Shown here: one piece after another, positions 1 through 7,426 of the stretch
Position numbering within the stretch: position 1 is the first letter of the stretch
Layout: each line of letters opens with the position of its first letter
NCBI GenBank assembly: GCA_003155135.1
Contig: PMFN01000020.1
Coordinates: 69,086-113,818, forward strand
From: Acidimicrobiaceae bacterium
GTDB lineage: Bacteria > Actinomycetota > Acidimicrobiia > Acidimicrobiales > RAAP-2
DNA: 44,733 bases
Direction of reading: 5' to 3'
Program-made: the position numbers and the translations under genes
The notes under the pieces: generated by a model
Database searches by the model: none
Told to the model about the DNA's origin: nothing
The model's input: the letters and a program-made list of their open reading frames with translations, nothing else

Positions 1-47
1 CCTCCGACAACGTGGTATCGGGTGTCCCGATCACGACCGGCCGATGA
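1..47 (+). CDS. 3' end of an upstream gene, possibly ccmF
   Basis: A reading frame runs open from the left edge and stops at the TGA at 45-47, which overlaps the ATG of the next gene as ATGA. The last residues read SDNVVSGVPITTGR. A 4-base overlap is typical of translationally coupled operon genes, so this is probably the end of a real gene in the cytochrome c maturation operon. CcmF usually precedes CcmG and CcmH, which makes it the first guess, but 14 residues cannot identify a family. Confidence 0.4.
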   Translation, partial: SDNVVSGVPITTGR

Positions 48-655
48 GCACCGTCGCGCCACCGGCGGCGACCGGCGCCCGCCGGCCCCCGAAGCGGCGG
101 CTCGCGCACCCGGCGCGCTGGATCTCCGGCGCCGTGCTCGCCGTGCTCGTCGCCGTCGCCATTGTGGCCGCCACACGCCCGTCGTACCAGGCCACCCAAG
201 CCGCCAGCCCACTCGACGGCAAGGCCGCCCCGGCGATCCGTGCGACCACCCTCGACGGCACGTCGGTCGACCTCGCGTCGTACCGGGGGCACTTCGTCTA
301 CGTCAACTTCTTCGCCAGCTGGTGCGCCCCCTGCCAGGCCGAGGCGCCGAACCTCGTCGCCTTCAATTTCCAGCAGAGCCGCCTGGACGGCGGGGCGAAG
401 CTGCTGAGCGTGGTCTTCGACGACGCCGACTCGAGCGCACGCGCCTTCACGGCCACGTACGGCACCGAGTGGCCGGCGGCGACCGACCCGGGAGGCTCGA
501 TCGCCAACAGCTACGGCGTGACATCGCCACCTTCCACCTTCCTCGTCGATCCTCGCGGCGTCGTGGTGGCCAACCTGGTCGGCCCGGTGACCGAGCGCCA
601 GCTCGACAACCTCTTGGCCCAGGCGAGGGCCGGGCAGGCGTCGAATGCCAACTGA
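44..655 (+). CDS. CcmG/TlpA-like membrane-anchored thiol-disulfide oxidoreductase
   Basis: A 203-residue protein with a basic N-terminus, one membrane segment at about residues 28-43 and an extracytoplasmic thioredoxin fold. The active site is WCAPC (Cys94, Cys97) after an FVYVNFFAS strand, and the cis-proline loop reads GVTSPPSTFLVD, as in CcmG and TlpA. Such proteins keep the apocytochrome CXXCH thiols reduced for haem attachment. The gene overlaps both neighbours by a few bases and stands before ccmH- and ccmI-like genes, which favours a CcmG role over a general TlpA or ResA role. Start at the ATGA overlap. Confidence 0.85.
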   Translation: MSTVAPPAATGARRPPKRRLAHPARWISGAVLAVLVAVAIVAATRPSYQATQAASPLDGKAAPAIRATTLDGTSVDLASYRGHFVYVNFFASWCAPCQAEAPNLVAFNFQQSRLDGGAKLLSVVFDDADSSARAFTATYGTEWPAATDPGGSIANSYGVTSPPSTFLVDPRGVVVANLVGPVTERQLDNLLAQARAGQASNAN

Positions 656-1127
656 CCTCGAGAGGCCGGCCGTCCACGCACCGCCACGTCGCCGACGCTC
701 CGCGTTGCCGAGATGGCTGAGCCCGGTCGCCCTGGTGGCCGTGCTCACCATTGCCCTCCTCATCGGGGGCGGCGCCTTCTCAGGGCACGCCCCGACCGAC
801 CAAGAGCGCGCCGCGTCGCTCGAAGCGCAGATCCGCTGCCCGAGCTGCGAGGACCTCTCGGTCGCCCAATCCTCCACCTCGTCGGCGATCGCCGTGCGTC
901 ACCAGATCGCCGCCATGATCGCCGCTGGCCAGAGCGACCAGGCGATCGAGAGTTCCCTCGTCGCTCGCTACGGCGGCACCATCCTCTTGAAGCCCCCCGA
1001 CAGCGGCCTGACCTCAATTGTCTGGATCCTGCCGGCCGTGGCCGGCGCCGGCGCGCTGGTGATACTCGGCGTGCTCTTCTGGCGAAGGAGCCAGGACCTG
1101 GCCCGTCTGCGCGAGGAGCAGCCGTGA
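645..1127 (+). CDS. CcmH-like cytochrome c maturation protein
   Basis: 160 residues: an N-terminal membrane segment (about 26-42), a short periplasmic domain with the CcmH signature RCPSCEDLSVAQSS (Cys65, Cys68), then a second membrane segment (about 123-146) before a basic tail. In system I cytochrome c maturation, CcmH reduces the apocytochrome haem-binding thiols together with CcmG and CcmF. The motif, the small size and the two membrane spans match the N-terminal domain type of CcmH. It overlaps the CcmG-like gene by 11 bases and the next gene by 4 (GTGA), so the three are one operon. Confidence 0.88.
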   Translation: MPTDLERPAVHAPPRRRRSALPRWLSPVALVAVLTIALLIGGGAFSGHAPTDQERAASLEAQIRCPSCEDLSVAQSSTSSAIAVRHQIAAMIAAGQSDQAIESSLVARYGGTILLKPPDSGLTSIVWILPAVAGAGALVILGVLFWRRSQDLARLREEQP

Positions 1128-1966
1128 CCGACGCCCCGGTGCAAGAGAGCGGTACTGACGAGCGGTGGCACCTGGAGGACGAGGCGGAGTTCCTGCGGCG
1201 ATCGCTCACCGACGCCGAGGCCGAGCACGCAGCGGGCGACCTGAGCGACGAGGACTTCGCGCTGCTCGAGCGACGCGACCGGGGCCGGCTCGCCGAGGTG
1301 ACGACTGAGCTGGCGGAGCTGGAGGCCGCAGCCAAGCAGGCCGCCGCTCGGCCCGGGTCCACCCGACGGGCCGGCAAGGCCGACCAGCTCGCCGAGTCGG
1401 GGGCCCCGAAGCGCCGGCGCGCCCGCTGGCTGGCTGTGGTCGGCGTGGTCGCACTCGTCGCCGGTGCCAGCGCGCTCGTGATGCACCTGGCGACGAACCG
1501 GCTGCCGGGACAGGCATCCTCGGGCAGCATCACGCTGAGCGGCTCCAAGCTCGAGACCGAGCAGCTCGCCCAGGCAGCGGACCTCGTCAACCAGGACAAC
1601 ATCCAAGCGGCGCTGGTCCTCTATCGCAAGATCCTCGCCGCCGACCCCAACCAGCCCGAGGCCCTCGCCGAAAGTGGCTGGCTCGAGTACGAGGTCGGAT
1701 CGGTGGCGAAGGACCCCAAGGTCGTCGCCCAGGGCCGCGCCCTCGTCAACCGGGCGATCGCGGCGGACCCGTCGAGCTACGCCAGCCACCTCTTCCTCGG
1801 CACGATCATCCTCCAGCAGGACCATGATGCTGCCGCGGCGGTCGCCCAGTACAAGCAGTTCCTCGCCGACAACCCCCCGCTGAGCGAGGTCCAAAGCGCC
1901 GCGCCCTTCATCCGCCAGGCCTACACGCAGGCCGGCCAGCCTCTTCCGGGCTCGCTCAGCGGCTGA
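1124..1966 (+). CDS. CcmI-like membrane-anchored TPR protein
   Basis: The GTG start at 1124 overlaps the ccmH stop as GTGA, giving 280 residues. The N-terminal third is acidic, helical and cytoplasmic in character. One membrane segment lies at about residues 102-121, and the C-terminal half holds TPR-like helices (for example AALVLYRKILAADPNQPEAL). CcmI proteins use periplasmic TPRs to hold apocytochrome c for haem ligation. Position after ccmG and ccmH and the TPR content support this. TPRs are generic, so the assignment rests mainly on context. It appears to be the last gene of the operon; the next gene is convergent. Confidence 0.72.
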   Translation: MTDAPVQESGTDERWHLEDEAEFLRRSLTDAEAEHAAGDLSDEDFALLERRDRGRLAEVTTELAELEAAAKQAAARPGSTRRAGKADQLAESGAPKRRRARWLAVVGVVALVAGASALVMHLATNRLPGQASSGSITLSGSKLETEQLAQAADLVNQDNIQAALVLYRKILAADPNQPEALAESGWLEYEVGSVAKDPKVVAQGRALVNRAIAADPSSYASHLFLGTIILQQDHDAAAAVAQYKQFLADNPPLSEVQSAAPFIRQAYTQAGQPLPGSLSG

Positions 1967-2047
1967 GCAGGCGCACGCGGGGATGGCAAACCGACCCGTC
2001 GGCTGCACAATGGGAGCTGCCGCCTGCCCTGGTTCTCTCACACGGCC

Positions 2048-3256
2048 TCAGCGCACCACCGCCGGCACGCTCAGGGGCCGCTCGGAGCGCGAGTCTCCTT
2101 CCAGCGCGACCAGACAGCCCGGATCAGAGCCCAGCGGGTTCCCCGTGGCGGCCAGCGCTCTCGCCCGCGATCCTCCGCAGAGCTGCGCGTGCGGACAACG
2201 ACCACACGGACCGGAGAACTCGGCCGCCCGGATGGACTGCAGCAGCGGGTGCTGTCGGTAGAGCTCGAGCAGCCCGCCGTCGCGGACGTTGCCGAGCCGC
2301 AGTGGCATGAAGCCGGAGGGGTAGACGTCACCGGTCGATGCCACGAAGATGATGCCCTTGCCGTCCCTGGTGGCGGCGCTCGGTACCCGCATCGGTGCTG
2401 TCGGCTCGCCGAGCCCGTCGCGGAGCCGTTCGCTGAGCCGCCGGTACAGCGCACCGCCACGCGGGCGTCCCCCGCCTCGACGCGCCGCGACGATCCTGCG
2501 GAAGAACGGAGCTTCGACGGTTCGCACGGTGAACCCGTAGCAGGAAGCATCGGTCAGGAACTCGCAGATGTCCTCGTTCTCGGCAGCCGTTGTTTCCTGG
2601 ACATCGACGCCTCGGCCGGTCGAGATGAGGAAGAACACCTCCCATATGGCCACGCCGAGCGTCTCGATCAGGATGGCCATGTCGGCCAGCTCGTCCTGGT
2701 TCGGACCCATCACCGTGGTGTTGACCTGGACGACGAAGCCATGGCGGTGCAGCTGCCCGATTGCCGCAAGGGTGGCGTCGAAGTGCCCCGAGATCCCGCG
2801 GATCGCATCGTGGGTGGCGGCCGTAGCCCCGTCAAGGCTCAGCGAGGCAGTCTTTACCCCGTGGCGGCGGAGGGAGCCGAGGACGGCATCGGTCAGCGCC
2901 GGCGTCACGGAGGGCGCCACGGCGACCGGCACACCGACCTGCTCGGCGTGTGCGACGAGCTCGATGATGTCGCTGCGCTTCAGGCAGTCTCCGCCGGTCA
3001 GGATCAGAATCGGTCGGGGGCGTCCGACGCGGGCCAGTTCGTCGATCAGCGCCCGGCCCTCATCGGTGGAGAGCTCGTCAGCTCCAGGTTCGAGCTGGGC
3101 GCAGGCCCGGCAGTGGCGGCAGGCCAAGCCACAGGCGGTCGTCATCTCCCAGAACACGAGCAGGGGACGGTCGTCGAAACGTCGCCCGCCAGGGTCGGCC
3201 GGTGGGCGGACGAGGGAATCGCCGGCCGACCGCCGACCTGGGTGTCCGTTGTTCAC
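2048..3256 (-). CDS. Radical SAM/SPASM protein (TIGR04053/AhbD-like)
   Basis: 402 residues. The radical SAM cluster motif CX3CX2C is CGLACRHC (Cys42, Cys46, Cys49), followed by LILTGGDCL, the glycine-rich SAM-binding strand. A C-terminal SPASM region carries Cys351, Cys354, Cys360 and Cys381, which would bind auxiliary Fe-S clusters. The WEMTTACGLACRHCRA start resembles the TIGR04053/AhbD branch (haem and peptide-modifying SPASM enzymes) more than MftC, whose start I recall as WELTYACNLAC. GTG start at 3256. It is divergent from an FMN-dependent alpha-hydroxy-acid dehydrogenase, which recalls the MftC/MftD pairing. Substrate unknown; no precursor peptide is visible next to it. Confidence 0.85.
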   Translation of the reverse strand: MNNGHPGRRSAGDSLVRPPADPGGRRFDDRPLLVFWEMTTACGLACRHCRACAQLEPGADELSTDEGRALIDELARVGRPRPILILTGGDCLKRSDIIELVAHAEQVGVPVAVAPSVTPALTDAVLGSLRRHGVKTASLSLDGATAATHDAIRGISGHFDATLAAIGQLHRHGFVVQVNTTVMGPNQDELADMAILIETLGVAIWEVFFLISTGRGVDVQETTAAENEDICEFLTDASCYGFTVRTVEAPFFRRIVAARRGGGRPRGGALYRRLSERLRDGLGEPTAPMRVPSAATRDGKGIIFVASTGDVYPSGFMPLRLGNVRDGGLLELYRQHPLLQSIRAAEFSGPCGRCPHAQLCGGSRARALAATGNPLGSDPGCLVALEGDSRSERPLSVPAVVR

Positions 3257-3308
3257 GCTCCGAGCCTGCGTGAAGTCCTGCCGCGTCGACCAGGGCCGTT
3301 GGTCACAC

Positions 3309-3415
3309 CTTCAACGTCGCCCCCGGATCACCTCGCACCCACGGGGGACCCGCCTGCCGGCGATGCGTGCAGGCAGGCGCCGTCCCGAGCGCATGACGAT
3401 GTGGCCCTCGGGCAT
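3309..3415 (-). pseudogene. Possible remnant of a Nei/Fpg-family glycosylase N-terminus
   Basis: A minus-strand frame of 34 codons starts MPEGHIVMRSGRRLPARIAG and then reaches RRV before losing similarity and stopping. MPEGH with Arg residues three to eight positions later and an AGRRV turn match the N-terminus of endonuclease VIII-like (Nei2) proteins, in which Pro2 and Glu3 are catalytic. The rest of the roughly 260-residue protein is absent. I read it as a decayed fragment in the gap between two divergent genes; a short fragment can mislead. An 8-bp inverted repeat (3351-3358 with 3372-3379) lies inside it. Confidence 0.35.
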
Positions 3416-3585
3416 TGCGCTTGACCGACAGCAGTAGAGGTGCCACTCCCACAGCGATCTTGCGCCGAGTGCGTGGCGGGGATCTTTCACGCACGCGACC
3501 GTTGCTCGGTCCACAGCCACACGGCGTGTGGGCCGACGTCGGCAAGCTCCAAGTCCCCGCCCCGGGCCGACAGGGAGATTGCGCG

Positions 3586-3591
3586 TACTGT
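3586..3591 (+). promoter_or_regulatory. Candidate -10 element (TACTGT) for a leaderless transcript
   Basis: TACTGT fits TANNNT and ends 7 bases before the ATG at 3599, so transcription would start at or next to the start codon. No Shine-Dalgarno sequence is seen. No convincing -35 element. Confidence 0.35.
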
Positions 3592-3598
3592 GGCACCC

Positions 3599-4813
3599 AT
3601 GGTCGAGCGCGCGCGCCGTGGTCCCAGCACGATCCGCAGGGACCGAGCGGTGGCACGCATCCACACGGTCGCCGACGCCCGGCGCATCGCGCGGCGCCGG
3701 GTGCCCCCGGCGGTGTTCGACTACATCGAGGGCGGGGCGGGCGAGGAGCGGACGCTCGCCGCCAACCGCGAAGCGATCGAGGCGGTCGGTTTCGTGCCGC
3801 GCATGGGCGTCACCGCCGGCATCCCCGCTCCGGACCTCACCACCACCGTCTTGGGGACTCCTGTCTCGATGCCGCTGCTCGTGAGCCCGGTCGGCTTCAC
3901 GCGGATGATGCACCCGAGCGGTGACGCGGCCGGGGCGGCGGCGGCCGGGGCGGCGGGGACCATCTTCACATTGAGCTCCATGTCGGGACACTCGATGGCC
4001 GAGGTCACCGCGGCTGCAGCGGGTCCCCTCTGGTTCCAGCTGTACTACCTCGGGGGTCGTCACGGGGCCGCCCAGCTCGTGGCCCAGGCGCGCGAGGCGG
4101 GCTTCAGCGCCCTCGTGGTGACCATGGACACCCAGATCCCGGGCAACCGCGAGCGCGACCACCGCTACGGCCTCTCCCCGCCCCTCACCCTCGACCGGCG
4201 CACCGTGACCCAGATGGCGCCCCAGGCGGCCACGCACCCCTGGTGGCTCCTCGATGTCGTGCGCGACCGGTTCCGCCTCGAGCTTGTCAACGCCGCGGGC
4301 ATCACTACCGACGGCCACGCCATGAGCGCGGGCGAGGCACTGATCCATTGGATCTGCGAGCCGCCGCGCTGGGAAGACTTCGCCTGGCTGCGCGACGAGT
4401 TCGGCGGCCCGGTGGTCGTCAAAGGCATCGTGACCGGCGAGGACGCTCGCCGGGCCGTGGACGCCGGCGCGTCGGCGATCGTGGTCTCCAACCACGGCGG
4501 GCGCCAGCTCGACGGCATCGCCGCCAGCATGCCCGCCCTGGTCGAGGTCCTCGACGCGGTGGGCGACCAGGTCGAGGTGCTGGTGGACGGCGGCATCCGC
4601 CGGGGGGCTGACGTGGTGCGCGCCGTCGCCCTCGGCGCCCGGGCCGCCATGGTCGGCCGGCCGTGGGCCTACGGCCTTGCGGCGGCGGGGGAGCCGGGCA
4701 TCGCCCGGGTGCTCGCACTGCTTCGCGAGGACATCGACCGCACGCTTCGCCTGGTCGGTGCGCCGTCGGTGGCGGCCCTCGACCGCTCGTACGTGTCGAC
4801 GCCGGCCTGGTGA
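3599..4813 (+). CDS. FMN-dependent alpha-hydroxy-acid dehydrogenase (lactate dehydrogenase/oxidase family)
   Basis: 404 residues from ATG 3599; longer in-frame starts upstream lack family similarity. Family features in order: FDYIEGGAGEERTLAANR near residue 40, PLLVSPVGFTRMMHP, WFQLYYL, VVTMDTQIPGNRERD, the Lys of VVVKGIVTGEDA, the catalytic His-Gly-Gly-Arg of SNHGGRQLDG, and the FMN phosphate loop DGGIRRGADVVRAVALGA. These enzymes oxidise L-2-hydroxy acids with FMN. The Arg after SNHGG, which binds the substrate carboxylate, is present, unlike in the MftD paralogue at 27057. It is divergent from a radical SAM/SPASM gene. Exact substrate cannot be read from sequence. Confidence 0.88.
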   Translation: MVERARRGPSTIRRDRAVARIHTVADARRIARRRVPPAVFDYIEGGAGEERTLAANREAIEAVGFVPRMGVTAGIPAPDLTTTVLGTPVSMPLLVSPVGFTRMMHPSGDAAGAAAAGAAGTIFTLSSMSGHSMAEVTAAAAGPLWFQLYYLGGRHGAAQLVAQAREAGFSALVVTMDTQIPGNRERDHRYGLSPPLTLDRRTVTQMAPQAATHPWWLLDVVRDRFRLELVNAAGITTDGHAMSAGEALIHWICEPPRWEDFAWLRDEFGGPVVVKGIVTGEDARRAVDAGASAIVVSNHGGRQLDGIAASMPALVEVLDAVGDQVEVLVDGGIRRGADVVRAVALGARAAMVGRPWAYGLAAAGEPGIARVLALLREDIDRTLRLVGAPSVAALDRSYVSTPAW

Positions 4814-4830
4814 GCGCCCGCGCGTTCGGG

Positions 4831-5358
4831 TCAGCGCGCGGTCGCTGCGAACCGGTCGATGGCGGCCCCTGAGGTCAGCCGCACGAAGCGCAGTTGCGCA
4901 GTGGCCGGGTCATCCATGGCGGCGCCGTAGCGCTCCACGTAGTTGGCGTGCTTCACCCAGGCCCAGCGCACGATGTTGTGCTCGGGATCCCAGCGGTAGA
5001 AGTTCGACCACGGTTCCCGGTTGCCGTTCCAGAGCCGTTCGCGCGTGGCTGCCCGGCGCAGCGTGCGCGTGGCCACCCTTCGCACCACGAGCCGCGGCAG
5101 GTCGAGCCACTCCACCGTGTCGGCGCGAGCCCACACGAGGTCCTGGACTCCCCGGTAGTTGCCGTCGACCACCCAGGCGTCCGCCTCGACCACCGCGCCC
5201 ACCTGCGAGCGGAACTGCTCGAGGCTGAGGTCGCGCCACCCTGGCCCGTGGAAGATCTCGTCGAGCTCGATGAACGGCACCTCCAGGCGGGCTGCCAGCC
5301 GCTTTCCGACTGTCGTCTTTCCCGAGCCGGGCGTCCCGACCAGTGAGATCCGTCGCAC
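4831..5358 (-). CDS. Small P-loop kinase (adenylate kinase-like/topology-modulation type)
   Basis: 175 residues from a GTG at 5358. The P-loop GTPGSGKTT follows directly after the start (RRISLVGTPGSGKTT), then a LIELDEIFHGPGW-type acceptor region, DAWVVDGNYRG and a C-terminal lid-like region with RERLWNGNREPW. This layout matches the FlaR/adenylate kinase-like group of small nucleotide or shikimate kinase-fold proteins, whose substrates are mostly unknown. A longer ATG form from 5436 would overlap the cysteine desulfurase stop, but its extra 26 residues look non-conserved. It may be the last gene of the Fe-S operon upstream. Confidence 0.75.
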   Translation of the reverse strand: MRRISLVGTPGSGKTTVGKRLAARLEVPFIELDEIFHGPGWRDLSLEQFRSQVGAVVEADAWVVDGNYRGVQDLVWARADTVEWLDLPRLVVRRVATRTLRRAATRERLWNGNREPWSNFYRWDPEHNIVRWAWVKHANYVERYGAAMDDPATAQLRFVRLTSGAAIDRFAATAR

Positions 5359-5425
5359 CGCTCGAGCATTGTCCGCCCCGGCACAGGCCTCAACCCCACG
5401 CGCCGGTCCCCGAGGTGGCTGCCGC

Positions 5426-6568
5426 TCATGCACCAAGGGCGCGCAAGCGTGCGACGACGCCGGGGAAGGCCTCGGCGAACGCCGCCACGTCCTCCTCGGT
5501 GCTCGACCAGCCGACCGACAGCCGGAGCGAACGGCTCGGGTCGAGGCCCATGGCGGCCAGCACCGCGGAGGGCTCGAGGGACTCCGACGAGCAGGACGAT
5601 CCCGAATGGGCGGCGATACCCGCCCGGTCGAGGGAGATCAAGACGGGCTCGGCCTCGACACCGTCGACGCCGAAGCACACGATGTGCGGCACGCGCCCCG
5701 TCGCTTCTGGGTCACCCACGAGCGACACCCCCTCGACTGACGTCGCCGCTGCCACGAGCGAGGCCACGAGTGTGCGCTGCTTCGCCGCCTCGAAGTCGAG
5801 GGCGCCCGGCGCGCTGAGGCTCGACACCGCCGCGGCAAGTCCGGCGACCGCCGGTCCGTTCTCGAAGCCGCCGCGCCGCTCGCGCTCCTGGCTGCCCCCC
5901 ACGAGGAACGGCTCGAGCCGCAGCCCCCGGCGCAGCACCAGCACGCCGATGCCGGGGGGCCCGCCGAACTTGTGGCCACTGAGGGACACGTACTCCGCGC
6001 CGAGCGCTCCCAGGTCGAGCGGCACATGGCCGCACGCCGCGCTGGCGTCGACGTGGAGGGGCACCGATGCGGCACTGCACGCGGCGGCGACCTCTTCCAC
6101 CGGCTGGATCGTCCCGACCTCGTGGTTGGCCCATTGGCAGTTGACGAGTGCGGGCGCCTCCGGGCCGGACCCGGACAGCGCGTCGACGAGGGCGTCGACA
6201 TCGAGGCGGCCGTTGCCGTCGACCGCCACGACCTCGGTGGGGGCGAAGCGCCGGGCGGCGTCCCGCACCGCCGAGTGTTCGACGTCGGCGGTGAGCATCC
6301 GGCCACCTGGGCGCGACCTGGCGGCGGCGAAGACTGCGGTATTGATCGCCTCGGTGCCGCTCGAGGTGAAGACGACCTGGCGGCCGCGTACCCCGAGGAA
6401 CGAGGCGACGGACTCGCGCCACTCCTCGATGGCCACCCTGGCGATGCGGCCCTCCTCGTGGACTCGGCCGGGATCACCACCGCCCTGGCCGAGGGCCGCC
6501 GCCATCGCCTCGATGACCGGAGGACGTGGGGGGCTGGTCGACGCGTGGTCGAGGTAGTGGCGAGCCAC
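5426..6568 (-). CDS. Cysteine desulfurase (NifS/IscS-like)
   Basis: 380 residues, the usual length. It begins YLDHASTSPPRPPVIEAM, as NifS proteins do. His98 of DVEHSA stacks on PLP, Lys200 of SLSGHKFGG forms the Schiff base, and Cys326 in HSGSSCSSESLEPSAVL is the persulfide-forming cysteine with the consensus around it. The reaction is L-cysteine to L-alanine plus a protein-bound persulfide that feeds Fe-S assembly. The gene follows the SufR-like regulator by 6 bases, and an Mrp Fe-S carrier gene is divergent, so the locus probably serves Fe-S biogenesis. The scaffold genes sufBCDU are not in this window. Confidence 0.92.
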   Translation of the reverse strand: MARHYLDHASTSPPRPPVIEAMAAALGQGGGDPGRVHEEGRIARVAIEEWRESVASFLGVRGRQVVFTSSGTEAINTAVFAAARSRPGGRMLTADVEHSAVRDAARRFAPTEVVAVDGNGRLDVDALVDALSGSGPEAPALVNCQWANHEVGTIQPVEEVAAACSAASVPLHVDASAACGHVPLDLGALGAEYVSLSGHKFGGPPGIGVLVLRRGLRLEPFLVGGSQERERRGGFENGPAVAGLAAAVSSLSAPGALDFEAAKQRTLVASLVAAATSVEGVSLVGDPEATGRVPHIVCFGVDGVEAEPVLISLDRAGIAAHSGSSCSSESLEPSAVLAAMGLDPSRSLRLSVGWSSTEEDVAAFAEAFPGVVARLRALGA

Positions 6569-6574
6569 CGGTGG

Positions 6575-7336
6575 TCAGGCCAGCGCGGTGCAGGTCTCGT
6601 CGCCGCGTGCACGCGAGCTCAGCACGATGGGCTGAGGCTGATTCGCGTCGCACAGGCCCGACAGAAGGCCCTTGACCATCCCGCGGTCGACGGCGCACAG
6701 CACGGGGTGGGCGATCGCCGCGTCCCCGAACGGGCACTGCTCGGCCACCACTGCGGTCGAGGTCTCGCGGTCCTCTGCGTGGGCGGCGAAGCCGTGGGCG
6801 GTGAGCGTCTCGGCGATGGTGTGCATTGCGGCGCGGACCGAGCGTCCGCCGTCCGTCGGCCCCATACGTGTGGCGAGGAAGGCGCCGTAGGTCTCGCCGA
6901 CCTTGGCGGCCATGGTCTCGGCCGCCTCGGGGCCGAGCATGTCGAGGGCCTCTTGGAGGAGGAGGACCATGAGATCGTCCCGCCGGGCCAAGAACCCGAG
7001 GGTCAGGTCCTCTTCGACCGCGAAGAACTGCTTGGCCGGGCGCCCGCGTCCAGGTCGCCGGGTGGTCTCGACCCGCAGGTAGCCCCCGGCCACCAGGCGA
7101 TCGAGGTGGTGCCGTGCGACGTTCGGGTGGAGGGAGAAGGCAGTTGCCACCTCGGTGACGGTGACACCGGGCGTCCCCCGCACGTGGAGGAAGATGTCTC
7201 TGCGGGTCGGGTCGCCGAAGGCGGCGGCAACGGCGGTGACCGCGGCGGTGAAGCGCCCGTCTTCGGGGTCGTGGTCCTCGGTGCGCAGGGCTCCCGTCGG
7301 GGGGGCTGGGACGAGACCGATCGGGGCTGGTTGCAC
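6575..7336 (-). CDS. SufR-like winged-helix Fe-S regulator
   Basis: 253 residues from GTG 7336. An ArsR-type helix-turn-helix covers about residues 35-105 (FGDPTRRDIFLHVRG, TEVATAFSLHPNVARHHLDRLVAGGYL, RRPGRGRPAKQFF). The C-terminal domain has Cys201, Cys214, Cys229 and Cys249 in EQCPFGDAAIAHPVLC and GLLSGLC, close to the CX12C arrangement of SufR, which senses Fe-S status through a cluster and represses suf genes. It heads the operon with a cysteine desulfurase and is divergent from mrp. Both directions may be its targets. The N-terminus has about 28 extra, low-complexity residues. Confidence 0.82.
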   Translation of the reverse strand: MQPAPIGLVPAPPTGALRTEDHDPEDGRFTAAVTAVAAAFGDPTRRDIFLHVRGTPGVTVTEVATAFSLHPNVARHHLDRLVAGGYLRVETTRRPGRGRPAKQFFAVEEDLTLGFLARRDDLMVLLLQEALDMLGPEAAETMAAKVGETYGAFLATRMGPTDGGRSVRAAMHTIAETLTAHGFAAHAEDRETSTAVVAEQCPFGDAAIAHPVLCAVDRGMVKGLLSGLCDANQPQPIVLSSRARGDETCTALA

Positions 7337-7343
7337 GGTCAGT

Positions 7344-7349
7344 AGTCTA
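7344..7349 (-). promoter_or_regulatory. Candidate -10 element (TAGACT) of the sufR-like gene
   Basis: Read on the minus strand, TAGACT ends 7 bases before the GTG start at 7336 with no Shine-Dalgarno in between, which fits a leaderless transcript. It lies in the 90-bp divergent gap with mrp, where a SufR operator would be expected. Confidence 0.38.
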
Positions 7350-7426
7350 CCCAGGGACGTTTGTCGAGAGGCCCGAGCGGGCGTGCCGCACGTCGTCGGC
7401 CACCCGTCTTCAGCTGAGGAAGGTCC

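Noticed and set aside
3257..3598. Precursor peptide (MftA-like) next to the radical SAM gene
   Set aside because: No short frame has a C-terminal Val-Tyr or a conserved core; the small frames are shadows of the Nei-like fragment.
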